In this document: in pieces, positions 8,683-17,198 of the stretch
Layout: each line of letters opens with the position of its first letter
Numbering within the stretch: the stretch's first letter is position 1
Assembly: GCF_007923355.1 (NCBI RefSeq)
Contig: NZ_VOGO01000006.1
Span: forward strand, 248,001-312,000
Direction: 5' to 3'
DNA from: Falsiphaeobacter marinintestinus
Lineage (GTDB): Bacteria; Pseudomonadota; Alphaproteobacteria; Rhodobacterales; Rhodobacteraceae
DNA: 64,000 nucleotides
Translations under genes and position numbers: made by a program
Notes under the pieces: generated by a model
Told to the model about the DNA's origin: nothing
Seen by the model: the letters and a program-made list of their open reading frames with translations, nothing else
Database searches by the model: none

Positions 8683-9339
8683 ATGGAGAAACGCCCGGCT
8701 GACATCATTGCAAAAGACCTCGAAGAACGGATTTTTGACGGAACGTTTTCCGATGGCGACCGATTGGACGAAGTCAGGCTGGCCGAACAATTCGGGGTAT
8801 CGCGCACTCCGTTCAGAGAGGCGTTGCAGCGTCTGGCCCGGTCGGGACTTGTCGAACTGATCCCACGACGGGGCGCTTTCGTGCGCCAGCCCGGCCCGGT
8901 CGAACTGATGGAAATGTTCGAAGTCATGGCCGAGGTCGAAGCCGTCTGCGGACGGCTGGCGGCCAAGCGGATTTCCGATGATGCATTGAACGATCTTCGC
9001 GAGGCGAACATCAAGTGTCAGGCCGCTGTCGATCAGCGCGATCACATTGCCTATTACGCTGAAAATGAACGGTTTCACCAAATCATCTACACCCAGTCCG
9101 GAAACAGCTTTCTGGCATCCGAAGCCCGTGCATTGCATCGGCGTCTTCAGCCTTTCCGGCGTCAACAGTTGCGCCTGCGCGGCCGCATGGCGCAATCGAT
9201 GACCGAACACAGGGCTGTCGTTGAGGCATTGGAATCGGGGGATTCCGAAGCCGCAGCAAACGCGCTGCGCAGCCACGTCGCGATCCAGGGTGAGAAATTC
9301 CACAGTCTGATGGCGACGCTTAGAAAAGCGGGCGAGTAA
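8683..9339 (+). CDS. matR: GntR family regulator of malonate operon, MatR-like
   Basis: The 218-residue protein has an N-terminal GntR winged helix (DLEERIFDGTFSDGDRLDE, then LAEQFGVSRTPFREALQRL, LVELIPRRGAFVRQ) and a C-terminal FCD all-helical ligand domain with candidate metal or ligand histidines (NERFHQIIY, MTEHRAVVEALESGD). FCD members commonly bind small carboxylates. Divergent placement next to matP and a MatR-like palindrome in the shared promoter region argue that it senses malonate, as MatR does in rhizobia. The symbol is based on this context. Confidence 0.85.
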   Translation: MEKRPADIIAKDLEERIFDGTFSDGDRLDEVRLAEQFGVSRTPFREALQRLARSGLVELIPRRGAFVRQPGPVELMEMFEVMAEVEAVCGRLAAKRISDDALNDLREANIKCQAAVDQRDHIAYYAENERFHQIIYTQSGNSFLASEARALHRRLQPFRRQQLRLRGRMAQSMTEHRAVVEALESGDSEAAANALRSHVAIQGEKFHSLMATLRKAGE

Positions 9340-9506
9340 CCCGGGCTGCATCAAAGACGCATCCCCGCCATACCCAGCCTGACTGGCTGGAAACCGCCTT
9401 CAGACTATACATCCCTGCTCTGACCGGGTAGAGGCGGTCCTTTCATGGCTGGCGAATACGGTTTTGCGCGGCCCGGACACCATTCAAAAACGAAAGTAGA
9501 CCTGCT

Positions 9507-11513
9507 GTGAAAGAGGCTCTCTCAGAATCGCTCAAGGCCCGTGGCTATGACACCCTGACGGCGGTGCAAGAGGCGGTGACGAACCCCGAACTGACAGGCA
9601 AGGATCTGTTGGTCTCTGCTCAGACAGGATCGGGTAAAACGCTTGGCTTTGGCCTTGCCATTGCGCCGGGCCTCTTTGGCGATGCCGAGGTGTTTGGACG
9701 GGCCGACGCCCCATTGGCGCTGGTTATTGCCCCGACCCGTGAACTGGCTTTGCAGGTCAAACGCGAACTGAGCTGGCTTTATGAAAAGGCGGGCGCTGTC
9801 GTCACATCGACGGTAGGTGGCATGGACATGCGCGATGAACGTCGCGCGTTGGCCCGTGGCGCGCATATCGTCGTGGCCACGCCGGGCCGTCTGCGCGACC
9901 ATATCATGCGCGGCTCGATTGATCTGGAGTCGCTGAAAGCGGTTGTTCTGGACGAAGCCGACGAGATGCTGGATCTGGGCTTCCGCGAAGATCTTGAGTT
10001 CATTCTTGAACAGGCGCCAGCAGATCGTCAGACCCTGCTGTTCTCGGCAACTGTACCGGGCGACATCGCCAAGCTTGCCAAAAGCTATCAGAAAGACGCG
10101 GTGCGGATCGCCACAACATCGGGCGCGTCCCAGCATGCCGATATCGAATACCGCGCGCTGCGTGTGTCGGCGCGTGACGGCGAAAACGCCATCATCAACG
10201 TGTTGCGGTTTTACGAAGCCCCCAACGCGATCGTGTTCTGCAACACCCGCGCGATGGTTAACCGCCTGACCACACGTCTGTCCAATCGCGGGTTTTCAGT
10301 TGTGGCCCTGTCTGGTGAGCTGTCACAAAGCGAACGGACCCATGCCTTGCAGGCCATGCGCGACGGACGTGCACGGGTCTGCGTGGCGACCGACGTGGCC
10401 GCGCGCGGCATTGACCTGCCGAATCTTGAGCTGGTGATCCACGCCGAATTGCCAACCAATCAGGATACGCTTCTGCACCGCTCGGGTCGGACTGGCCGCG
10501 CTGGGCGCAAGGGCGTCAGCGCGATGATCGTGCCACCTGCGTCACGCAAAAAGGCCGAGCGGCTGCTTGGGTGGGCCAAGCTGAAAGCTGATTGGGCCGA
10601 AGCCCCCTCTGCCGAAGAAGTCACCGCCAAAGACGAAGAACGTATGTTGGCCAGCCCGGATTGGCTGACCCCGGTTGAACCGTCGATCCAGAATGTTGTG
10701 ACCAAGTTGACCGAGACATTCACGGCCGAACAGATCGCGGCGGCTTACATCCGGCTTTATCGTCTGGGCCACTCTGCGCCCGAAGAGCTTTCCGACATTT
10801 CAGAAGCCGCGAAACCGCGCGAAGCCTTTGGGCCCAGCGTCTGGTTCTCTCTGGAAGGCGGGCGAAGCGCTGGCGCAGAACCGCGCCGTTTGTTGCCGAT
10901 GTTTTGTAAAATGGGGAACCTGTCGCGCGAAGACATCGGGGCCATTCGCATCCAGAACGAAACTTCGCTGGTCGAAATACGCGAACGCTCGGTTCCCGGG
11001 TTCCTGAGCGCTGTCGGGCCCGACATGGTTCTGGAAGACGGCGCCGCGCTGAAACGCCTGCCCGGTGCGCCCCAGTTCGAACGCACGCCGCGTCGGGATA
11101 CCCCGACATCCGCGCCTGAGCGAAAGCCGCGCTCGACCGCACCGGCCAGACCCGAAAAGTCTGCTCAGTCGCGGCCTTCCGGAACAACCAAGCCGGTCGA
11201 TTGGAACGACGATCCCAAACCAAAGCCGAAGAAGCCAAAGCCCGGTGCGAAACCTGCGACCAGCAAGTACAAACGCGATGACAAAAAGGCTTCTGATACC
11301 GTGTCAGTAGAGCCATTGAAGGCGCGCAAACCCAAATCGCCCGGGTCCAAGCCTGCAGGCGGCAAGCATCAGCCGGCACGCGGGCCACAGCCGCCCAAGG
11401 GGAAGCCCAGCAGCAAAAAAAACCGGGCAAGGAAACTGAGCGCGGCAAAAATGGGCGGCACTGGTCCCGCAATGCGCAAGTCCAAATCGGACAAACCTGG
11501 CGGAAAATCCTAA
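9507..11513 (+). CDS. DEAD-box ATP-dependent RNA helicase
   Basis: The 668-residue helicase has the Q-motif region, Walker A SAQTGSGKT (residues 37-45), PTRELALQ, VATPGRLRDH, DEAD in VVLDEADEMLDLGF, SAT, then motifs V and VI (ATDVAARGIDLPNLELVIH, HRSGRTGRAGRKG). After the core comes a DbpA/CsdA-like RNA-binding region (about 460-520) and a basic Pro/Lys-rich tail of about 150 residues. Such proteins remodel rRNA or mRNA structure and help at low temperature. The start is a GTG at 9507 with only a weak ribosome site. It stands alone; the 167 bases upstream show nothing else. Confidence 0.93.
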   Translation: MKEALSESLKARGYDTLTAVQEAVTNPELTGKDLLVSAQTGSGKTLGFGLAIAPGLFGDAEVFGRADAPLALVIAPTRELALQVKRELSWLYEKAGAVVTSTVGGMDMRDERRALARGAHIVVATPGRLRDHIMRGSIDLESLKAVVLDEADEMLDLGFREDLEFILEQAPADRQTLLFSATVPGDIAKLAKSYQKDAVRIATTSGASQHADIEYRALRVSARDGENAIINVLRFYEAPNAIVFCNTRAMVNRLTTRLSNRGFSVVALSGELSQSERTHALQAMRDGRARVCVATDVAARGIDLPNLELVIHAELPTNQDTLLHRSGRTGRAGRKGVSAMIVPPASRKKAERLLGWAKLKADWAEAPSAEEVTAKDEERMLASPDWLTPVEPSIQNVVTKLTETFTAEQIAAAYIRLYRLGHSAPEELSDISEAAKPREAFGPSVWFSLEGGRSAGAEPRRLLPMFCKMGNLSREDIGAIRIQNETSLVEIRERSVPGFLSAVGPDMVLEDGAALKRLPGAPQFERTPRRDTPTSAPERKPRSTAPARPEKSAQSRPSGTTKPVDWNDDPKPKPKKPKPGAKPATSKYKRDDKKASDTVSVEPLKARKPKSPGSKPAGGKHQPARGPQPPKGKPSSKKNRARKLSAAKMGGTGPAMRKSKSDKPGGKS

Positions 11514-11567
11514 GGGCCGACAAACAGGTCCACTTGAATAGCCGGTCCATTTAACCTGGGCGCGGCG

Positions 11568-11831
11568 ATGACCTATTTCTCCGGCCTGCCTTTTTTGGTC
11601 CCTGCGTCGTTGTTGGCAACGCAGGGACCGGTATTTGACACCAATGCCAACCGCCCTCGACCCGATCTGGACGCGGCAAATCGGCGTGCCGATGGCACAT
11701 TGGCCTTGGCATTTGTATGTGATGCCCAGGCTTTGTCTGAGGTTCAAAATCCTGCACAAATCACCCCCGAAATCGATGAGGTGACTGCACTCCTCGATTG
11801 CGCTCCGGTTGTGGGTGCGGCAGGCGCATAG
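11568..11831 (+). CDS. Doubtful small hypothetical protein
   Basis: An 87-codon frame starting ATG at 11568 (MTYFSGLPFLVPASLL...) ends with an acidic, Ala-rich stretch (ITPEIDEVTALLDCAP). No ribosome-binding site is evident and no family is recognised. The frame contains the long inverted repeat, which is unusual for coding sequence. It is listed only so the region is not left blank; it may well be non-coding. Confidence 0.2.
   Translation: MTYFSGLPFLVPASLLATQGPVFDTNANRPRPDLDAANRRADGTLALAFVCDAQALSEVQNPAQITPEIDEVTALLDCAPVVGAAGA
11597..11629. repeat. Perfect 11-base inverted repeat
   Basis: GGTCCCTGCGT (11597-11607) and ACGCAGGGACC (11619-11629) pair perfectly around an 11-base loop. The run of six T lies before the repeat on the plus strand, giving A's after it on the minus strand, so it does not fit a rho-independent terminator on either strand. 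It may be a structured RNA element or part of a decayed element. Confidence 0.6.
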
Positions 11832-11991
11832 CGTTTAAGTTGCGGAAATTACACTGATATGGGCAAGGTGCGCCCATTTTGGACAGCAAACAGCGTGCGA
11901 GAGCAACAAAATGGCGCGGCGACAAATTTTTTGTTGATACGCAACGGGTTTGTGTGGGAGTCTCTCAGATATTAACCGTTTATTAACTTTT

Positions 11992-11997
11992 TATAAT
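11992..11997 (+). promoter_or_regulatory. Consensus -10 box close to sulfatase start
   Basis: TATAAT sits in an AT-rich run 7 bases before the ATG at 12005. A start site placed from it would give a leader of essentially zero length, and no Shine-Dalgarno sequence is present. A good -35 box is not seen. Confidence 0.4.
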
Positions 11998-12004
11998 TGA
12001 GCAC

Positions 12005-14761
12005 ATGAGCAAATTGATTGTCATTAGTGTTGATGACTTAGCCCAGTGGGCCGGGCCATCCAGCGCGTATTCATCCCAGATACACACCCCGAACATTGAC
12101 CGTCTTCTTGATACAGGAGTCAACTTTACCAACGCCTATACGCCCGAAGCAATCTGCAATGCGGCGCGGACGTCGACGCTGAGCGGGCTGATGACGCACA
12201 ACACGGGCGTGCATTCCAACGTCCAGCCCTGGGGAGACTATATTACGGCGGACCAGACATGGCCCGCGTATTTTCTAGAGGCCGGGTACGAGGTCGGCGG
12301 CTTTGGCAAGATCCTGCACAGCGGTTACATTCCCTGGTCAATCGCCAGTCAGATGTTTTCGGACTATCAGCACCTGCAGGGGTACAAAGGCGGCAACCCA
12401 GCGTCGAGTTTGGCCGAACCCCTGCCTGACCCGCTTGAAGAGTCCGACATGGCCGACTCGATCACCGTCGATTATGCGATCGAGTTCCTTGAGGATCATG
12501 GCGACGAGTCCTTCATGCTGAATGTGGGTCTGTTCAAGCCGCATCTGAGTTGGGTTGTTCCACAGGAATACTTCGATCTGTACCCGATAGAGGACATCGT
12601 TGTTCCGGGACTGGATGGGGACGACATAAGCGGAATACCCGCGTTCATCCTGGATCAGTTGCCAGGGCGGGGAACCGTGCCCGAAACCATCGAAAAGGCC
12701 AAGCAGTTCATGCAGGGGTATCTGGCCAGCGTGTCCTTTGTGGACGCCCAGATTGGCCGGTTGCTGGACGCCTTGGAAGATGAAGGGATCTATGACGATA
12801 CCAGCATCGTTTTGTTCAGTGATCACGGGTTTCACCTGGGCGATCATGACAATACCTGGGGCAAGTTCACCCTGTGGGAAGAAGCGGCCAAAGTTCCGCT
12901 GGTCGTCAAAACCGCAGGCAACGTGAACGGCGGAACAGAAGTCGACGACCCGGTGAACCTTGTCGATATCTTTCCGACGATTGTCGAAATGGCGGGGATG
13001 GATCCACCCGATCATCTGGATGGCACGTCCCTGATGTCATTGGTACTGGGCGAAGACGGCGCCGAAGGGCCGGGGTTTTCGGTCACATGGATGTACGGGT
13101 CGGTTCTGTTTCGCACCGATGACTACGCCTACATTTTGTACGAAGACGGCTCGCAGGAGCTGTATGACATGATCGCAGATCCGGCTCAGACCGTGAATCT
13201 GGCGCTTGATCCGGCGTATGCCGACATCCTGGTGCAACAGCGGGCGGCCTTGTATCAGGCCGTTCCCTTCCAGCACGTGGAAGGCAGCGTCACCGGTGGG
13301 GCCGAAAACGATACCTTTGTTCTGTCCGATGCCAGCGACACTGCCGCAGGACAGGAGGGGAACGACCTGTACTTCATCAACAACCGGTATGCGACCGTGA
13401 TTGAAGCTGCGGACGAAGGCATTGATACGGTTTTCACCAGCGTCAGCTATGCCATGTCGGACAACATCGAAAACCTGCATGTGAAAGAATACGTCTCCGG
13501 GGCGATCACGGTGTGGGGCAATACGCTCGACAATTTCATCACGCTCGACGGATATGATCAGGTTGCTTACGGCGGCGCCGGAAATGACGACATTCATTCG
13601 ACCTGTCTGCGGTCCGAGATCTATGGCGAAGATGGCGACGACAGCATTCACGGCGGATATAACGACGACATCCTGAGCGGTGGGTCGGGACAGGATATCA
13701 TTTACAGCGGTGGCGGTGACGACCAGTTGTTTGGCGAAGCGGGCGACGATTTTCTGAAGGGCAGCAGCGGCGACTCGGTTTTGTCGGGTGGGGCTGGCGA
13801 TGATATCATCAAAGGCGGCTCGGGGGATGAGGTTCTGGTGGGCGGCAGCGGTGCCGACTATATGGATGGCGGCGAAGGAACTGATTTGGCAGCGTATTGG
13901 GTCGCCACATCTGGTGTGACAGTCGATCTGAAGTTTCCCAGCCGGAACAAGGGCGACGCATCTGGCGACATGCTTGTGTCTATCGAAAACATGCATGGCA
14001 GTTCGTTCGACGATCAACTCTCGGGCAATACGGCCGGGAACGAGATCCGCGGCGGAAACGGACACGATACCATCGACGGGCGCAGCGGCGCCGACGATCT
14101 GAGTGGCGGCAAAGGCGACGATACCCTCATCGGCGGACTTGGAAACGATGCTTTGGATGGCGGTGACGGGGCCGACGACCTGTCCGGGAATCAAGGCTCG
14201 GACGCCCTATTTGGTGCCACCGGAGATGACATTTTGTCTGGGGACAACGGTCGCGATTTCCTTTTCGGTGGAATTGGAAACGATATCCTCAGCGGAGGGG
14301 CGGACCGGGACGTTTTATATGGCGGGGACGACAACGACATACTGTTTGGAGGGTCCGGCGGTGACACTCTGTCTGGCGATGCAGGCGATGACGATCTGAG
14401 CGGCGGTTCAGGCAGGGACTTTCTGTTTGGCGGAGACGGAGCCGACATACTTGCAGGTGGATCAGGTGTAGACAACTTGAGCGGCGGCGCCGGAGACGAC
14501 ACACTCGAGGGAGGGTCGAACTCGGATGTGTTTGTGTACAGCTCTGGCGCTGACGTGGTCCTGGATTTTGTGGACAACGTTGACACGCTGAGGTTCGACA
14601 GCACCCTATGGGGCGGCGGGGCATTGACCAGCAAACAGATCTTGACCTTCGCACGGGTTGATGGGGCGGATGTCGTGTTCGATTTTGGCGACGGCAATAC
14701 GCTGACAGTGATGTCTGTCTACGACACGTCCATTCTATTTAACGATATCGACTATTTCTGA
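12005..14761 (+). CDS. Sulfatase with C-terminal RTX repeats, predicted type I secreted
   Basis: The 918-residue protein joins two parts. Residues 1-420 are an iduronate-2-sulfatase-like arylsulfatase: metal-binding Asp pair in ISVDDLAQW, formylglycine motif CNAAR at 51-55 (fits C-x-P/A-x-R), and FSDHGFHLGDHDNTWGKF with the C-terminal metal ligands. It would hydrolyse sulfate esters, probably on algal polysaccharide. Residues 424-842 carry about twenty Gly/Asp nonapeptide repeats (GGxGxDxLx) that bind Ca2+, and the last 70 residues resemble a type I secretion signal. There is no Sec signal peptide. No HlyB/HlyD/TolC genes are nearby. The start has no ribosome site. Confidence 0.9.
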   Translation: MSKLIVISVDDLAQWAGPSSAYSSQIHTPNIDRLLDTGVNFTNAYTPEAICNAARTSTLSGLMTHNTGVHSNVQPWGDYITADQTWPAYFLEAGYEVGGFGKILHSGYIPWSIASQMFSDYQHLQGYKGGNPASSLAEPLPDPLEESDMADSITVDYAIEFLEDHGDESFMLNVGLFKPHLSWVVPQEYFDLYPIEDIVVPGLDGDDISGIPAFILDQLPGRGTVPETIEKAKQFMQGYLASVSFVDAQIGRLLDALEDEGIYDDTSIVLFSDHGFHLGDHDNTWGKFTLWEEAAKVPLVVKTAGNVNGGTEVDDPVNLVDIFPTIVEMAGMDPPDHLDGTSLMSLVLGEDGAEGPGFSVTWMYGSVLFRTDDYAYILYEDGSQELYDMIADPAQTVNLALDPAYADILVQQRAALYQAVPFQHVEGSVTGGAENDTFVLSDASDTAAGQEGNDLYFINNRYATVIEAADEGIDTVFTSVSYAMSDNIENLHVKEYVSGAITVWGNTLDNFITLDGYDQVAYGGAGNDDIHSTCLRSEIYGEDGDDSIHGGYNDDILSGGSGQDIIYSGGGDDQLFGEAGDDFLKGSSGDSVLSGGAGDDIIKGGSGDEVLVGGSGADYMDGGEGTDLAAYWVATSGVTVDLKFPSRNKGDASGDMLVSIENMHGSSFDDQLSGNTAGNEIRGGNGHDTIDGRSGADDLSGGKGDDTLIGGLGNDALDGGDGADDLSGNQGSDALFGATGDDILSGDNGRDFLFGGIGNDILSGGADRDVLYGGDDNDILFGGSGGDTLSGDAGDDDLSGGSGRDFLFGGDGADILAGGSGVDNLSGGAGDDTLEGGSNSDVFVYSSGADVVLDFVDNVDTLRFDSTLWGGGALTSKQILTFARVDGADVVFDFGDGNTLTVMSVYDTSILFNDIDYF
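13274..14530 (+). repeat. RTX nonapeptide repeat-coding tract
   Basis: Degenerate 27-base units encode tandem Gly-Gly-x-Gly-x-Asp-x-x-x motifs such as LSGGAGDDI, LFGGDGADI and LSGGSGRDF, interrupted near 13860-14010 by a non-repeat segment. Spacing and coding phase show this is protein repeat, not a CRISPR array. Confidence 0.9.
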
Positions 14762-15394
14762 CTTGGACGGTTGATCTGAGATAGTCAGTTTGAGCCTTGC
14801 GCCGCAATCATCCATGGCTGGGTCAAGCGGATCGAGACTGGCGATGGCGTCCACAATGTTGAGCTTTGCAGCGAAGAACGCGGTGTGACATCACAGAGGT
14901 GTTCAAGTTCATTGCCGCAAACAGATCGGGTATTCGATCCGGATGATGTCACGCATTTGGGCTGTTCTCGCCCCGAGGACAAAAAAACCACTTCAAACCA
15001 GAGAAAACTGACAGTCGCCCACGCCATTGCCGTTCAGTAGGGAATGCAGACTGACCCAAATTCTCATGGACCACATGCAACGCCAGGGGAGCAGCAGGCA
15101 CTCCGCCTGCATCGGGCACGACAAGGCATCGGCTACCACTTCCGCTGATCGAGGCGATCTGGCGAACGAACCGTGCCGCTCGCCGGGGCGTTCAACGATC
15201 TGTTCAGGGCGCGGCGCGACCTCCGACTCTAAACTCGCATGATTGATCGAGCAGTATCGCGCGTCAGCCTGTGCTGGCGCTCGCAGCGGTGCCAGGATGC
15301 GGGAATGTAGTTTTGGGCCAGGTTGTTCGAAGTGTTTTCAATCAAGTCTCCTGCGTCCCGTACCGCAGGGCACTTCCGATGCAATCGGCAAACA
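14762..15394. other. Gene-free accessory stretch
   Basis: About 630 bases between the sulfatase gene and the SDR gene with no recognisable gene. One plus-strand frame (14780-15040, 87 codons, no start codon) reads through to a stop and could be the tail of a decayed gene, but nothing in it is recognisable. Base use is uneven compared with the flanks. An old insertion or deletion scar is the simplest reading. Confidence 0.5.
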
Positions 15395-16192
15395 TTAACA
15401 AGCCTGCCGGTCTTTTCCAGCGAGATCCCTGATTGCCGTCATGACGCTGGCCACATGCGTTTTATCGCGCGCTGCGGGGTTGGGCTGAGCAAAGCTTCCG
15501 CTGTCATTGTCGAAATAGCGACCGGATGCTTGTGCGAACTCATCCGACAGCGCGGCTCGGCGCAGGATGTCGACCCCCACGCCCAAATCTTTGCCCGCGA
15601 CACCGAAGCCTTCTTTGACCATTTTGGACGCCAGCAGCGAACCTGGGTTCACGGCGATGAATGCGGGTCCGTCCGGATGCGCCCGAGCCATCTCTTGCGT
15701 CCAGATCGTGATTGCCAGCTTGCTCTGGGCATAGGCACCCATGTGATCGAGGCTTCGTTTGCCGCGCAGGGCCTCCACGTCCACAGGGGCCTGTGCCGCC
15801 GAAGAGAGGTTCACCACGCGGCCAGTCGCCTGGATGATCGGCAACAGACGTTGTGTCAGCAGGTAAGGGGCGATGGTATTGACGACAAAGCGCGTATCGA
15901 GCCCCTCGGGCGTGCGGGGTTGCGGCGTCTTGAGGACTCCGGCGTTGTTGATCAAGACGTCGAGCCGATCATGGCGGGCCATGATCTCTTTTGCCAACGC
16001 CTCGACCTCTTCCAGCCGGGTCAGATCGGCGCGATAGGTGTCCGGCGCGCCGACGACTTCCGTTGAAGCGGCCTCCAGCTTTTCGGCACTGCGACCGTGG
16101 AGCAGCACCTTGTGGCCTTCCTTTGCGAGCGTCTTCGCGGTCAGCAGGCCGATACCGTCGGTCGCACCAGTGATAAGGATGGTCTTGCTCAT
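15395..16192 (-). CDS. Short-chain dehydrogenase/reductase (SDR)
   Basis: The 265-residue Rossmann enzyme shows the cofactor motif TGATDGIG (residues 8-15), R34-type NADP preference (LLHGRSAEKL), NNAGVL, the catalytic Ser region NLSSAAQ, and Tyr-x-x-x-Lys in GAYAQSKLA. It reduces or oxidises an unknown carbonyl or alcohol in the cytoplasm and looks like the retinol-dehydrogenase-like group. It is the last gene of a three-gene minus-strand unit, 10 bases after the luciferase-like gene. The substrate is unknown. Confidence 0.88.
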   Translation of the reverse strand: MSKTILITGATDGIGLLTAKTLAKEGHKVLLHGRSAEKLEAASTEVVGAPDTYRADLTRLEEVEALAKEIMARHDRLDVLINNAGVLKTPQPRTPEGLDTRFVVNTIAPYLLTQRLLPIIQATGRVVNLSSAAQAPVDVEALRGKRSLDHMGAYAQSKLAITIWTQEMARAHPDGPAFIAVNPGSLLASKMVKEGFGVAGKDLGVGVDILRRAALSDEFAQASGRYFDNDSGSFAQPNPAARDKTHVASVMTAIRDLAGKDRQAC

Positions 16193-16202
16193 GTGTTTTT
16201 TC

Positions 16203-17171
16203 CTAACTTGTGAATTCGGGTAGGATATCGGCCGCCAGCCGTTGCAGGGTGGCCTCGATCTTCGCCTCGTTGAACCGCAGGTTCAGCGCGACGTGGTTGA
16301 TGCCGAGGTCACGGACTTGCGAAAGATAGCGCCGCAGGTAGTCGGTGCCTGACTGGAAGCCGAGGTGGATTGGTCTGGGCGGCGAGTCTGCGGGCTCGAC
16401 AAGGTCCACGTAGAGCGATTGCATCACCGGCTTGTCAGGCAGGCCCGCTTCGCTGATCCGTTGGCGATACTCGGCCACCACACGTCCCTGCGCCACCGCA
16501 TCGCGTGGATAGGTCATCCAGCCGTCGCCATTGCGGGCGACCCAGTCAGGCGATTGCTGACTGCCGCCGGTGATCAGCAGCGGCAATTGTCCGCCCACAG
16601 GCTTGGGTAGCATGTCGATTCCACCGGACAACGTGCCGTGCGCGGTCTGATGCTGTGGGTAGGCCTCAGCCATCGTGCGGATGTAGTCAACGCTGTCGCG
16701 GAACCGCGCGCCCCTGTCTTCGAACCCCATGTCCAGCGCCGGGTATTCATCGGGCCGGTCGCCCGAGGCAACGCCCAACAGCAGCCGACCGCCGGAAAGA
16801 ATGTCCGCCGAGGCGGCGGCCTTCGCCACATGCGCCGGGTGCCGAAGCGGCAGGACGATGCTGGCCACGCCGAGAGCGATGTCCTGGGTCGAGGCCGCAA
16901 GAGCACCGAGGTAGACGAAGGGATCAAAGACCTGCCCAGCATCGCCGAAGGACGGCACGTTGAACGGCACGTCGCGCAGCCAAAGTGCCGAGAACCCCAG
17001 TGCGTCCGCCAGTTGAGCGCGCTGGATATGGCGTGTCATGTCGGGCACTGCGGTGTGTGCGTAACTCTCTAGTGGTACCACGAGGCCAACGCTCAACCGA
17101 CCGGGTTGAAAGACCGAATTATAGGCGCGGTTGAGGCGTGGGAACGCCTTCTTCTCTGTATGATCCAGCAT
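16203..17171 (-). CDS. Luciferase-like (LLM) flavin oxidoreductase
   Basis: The 322-residue protein belongs to the bacterial luciferase-like TIM-barrel flavin or F420 enzymes: LADALGFSALWLRDVPF, LGVASIVLPLRHPAHVAKAA, ILSGGRLLLGVASGDRPDEY and PLLITGGSQQSPDWVARNGDG are typical, matching the subgroup annotated as BA3436-type LLM oxidoreductases. These enzymes use reduced flavin and often oxygen. It lies 27 bases after the oxidoreductase gene and 10 bases before the SDR gene, so it is probably cotranscribed. Substrate unknown. Confidence 0.88.
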   Translation of the reverse strand: MLDHTEKKAFPRLNRAYNSVFQPGRLSVGLVVPLESYAHTAVPDMTRHIQRAQLADALGFSALWLRDVPFNVPSFGDAGQVFDPFVYLGALAASTQDIALGVASIVLPLRHPAHVAKAAASADILSGGRLLLGVASGDRPDEYPALDMGFEDRGARFRDSVDYIRTMAEAYPQHQTAHGTLSGGIDMLPKPVGGQLPLLITGGSQQSPDWVARNGDGWMTYPRDAVAQGRVVAEYRQRISEAGLPDKPVMQSLYVDLVEPADSPPRPIHLGFQSGTDYLRRYLSQVRDLGINHVALNLRFNEAKIEATLQRLAADILPEFTS

Positions 17172-17198
17172 CTGTGATCTTCTTTTGGCGTGAATGGC

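Larger units (their letters stand above)
11514..12004. other. Intergenic region after the helicase gene
   Basis: About 490 bases with no convincing gene. It contains a strong inverted repeat (11597-11629), a doubtful plus-strand 87-codon frame (11568-11831), and an AT-rich promoter-like stretch before the sulfatase gene (TATAAT at 11992-11997). Confidence 0.6.

Noticed and set aside
13037-14194. 385-codon minus-strand frame opposite the sulfatase
   Set aside because: Long antisense frames arise from the repetitive Gly/Asp-rich RTX tract; the product has no recognisable domain.
13274-14530. Tandem repeats that could suggest a CRISPR array
   Set aside because: Units are in coding phase, 27 bases, degenerate and encode RTX nonapeptides; no fixed repeats with unique spacers.
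14780-15040. Plus-strand frame of 87 codons ending at a stop
   Set aside because: No start codon or recognisable motif; an open run of this length is expected by chance in this base composition.
15323-16066. 247-codon plus-strand frame
   Set aside because: Antisense to the SDR gene, which has all SDR motifs.
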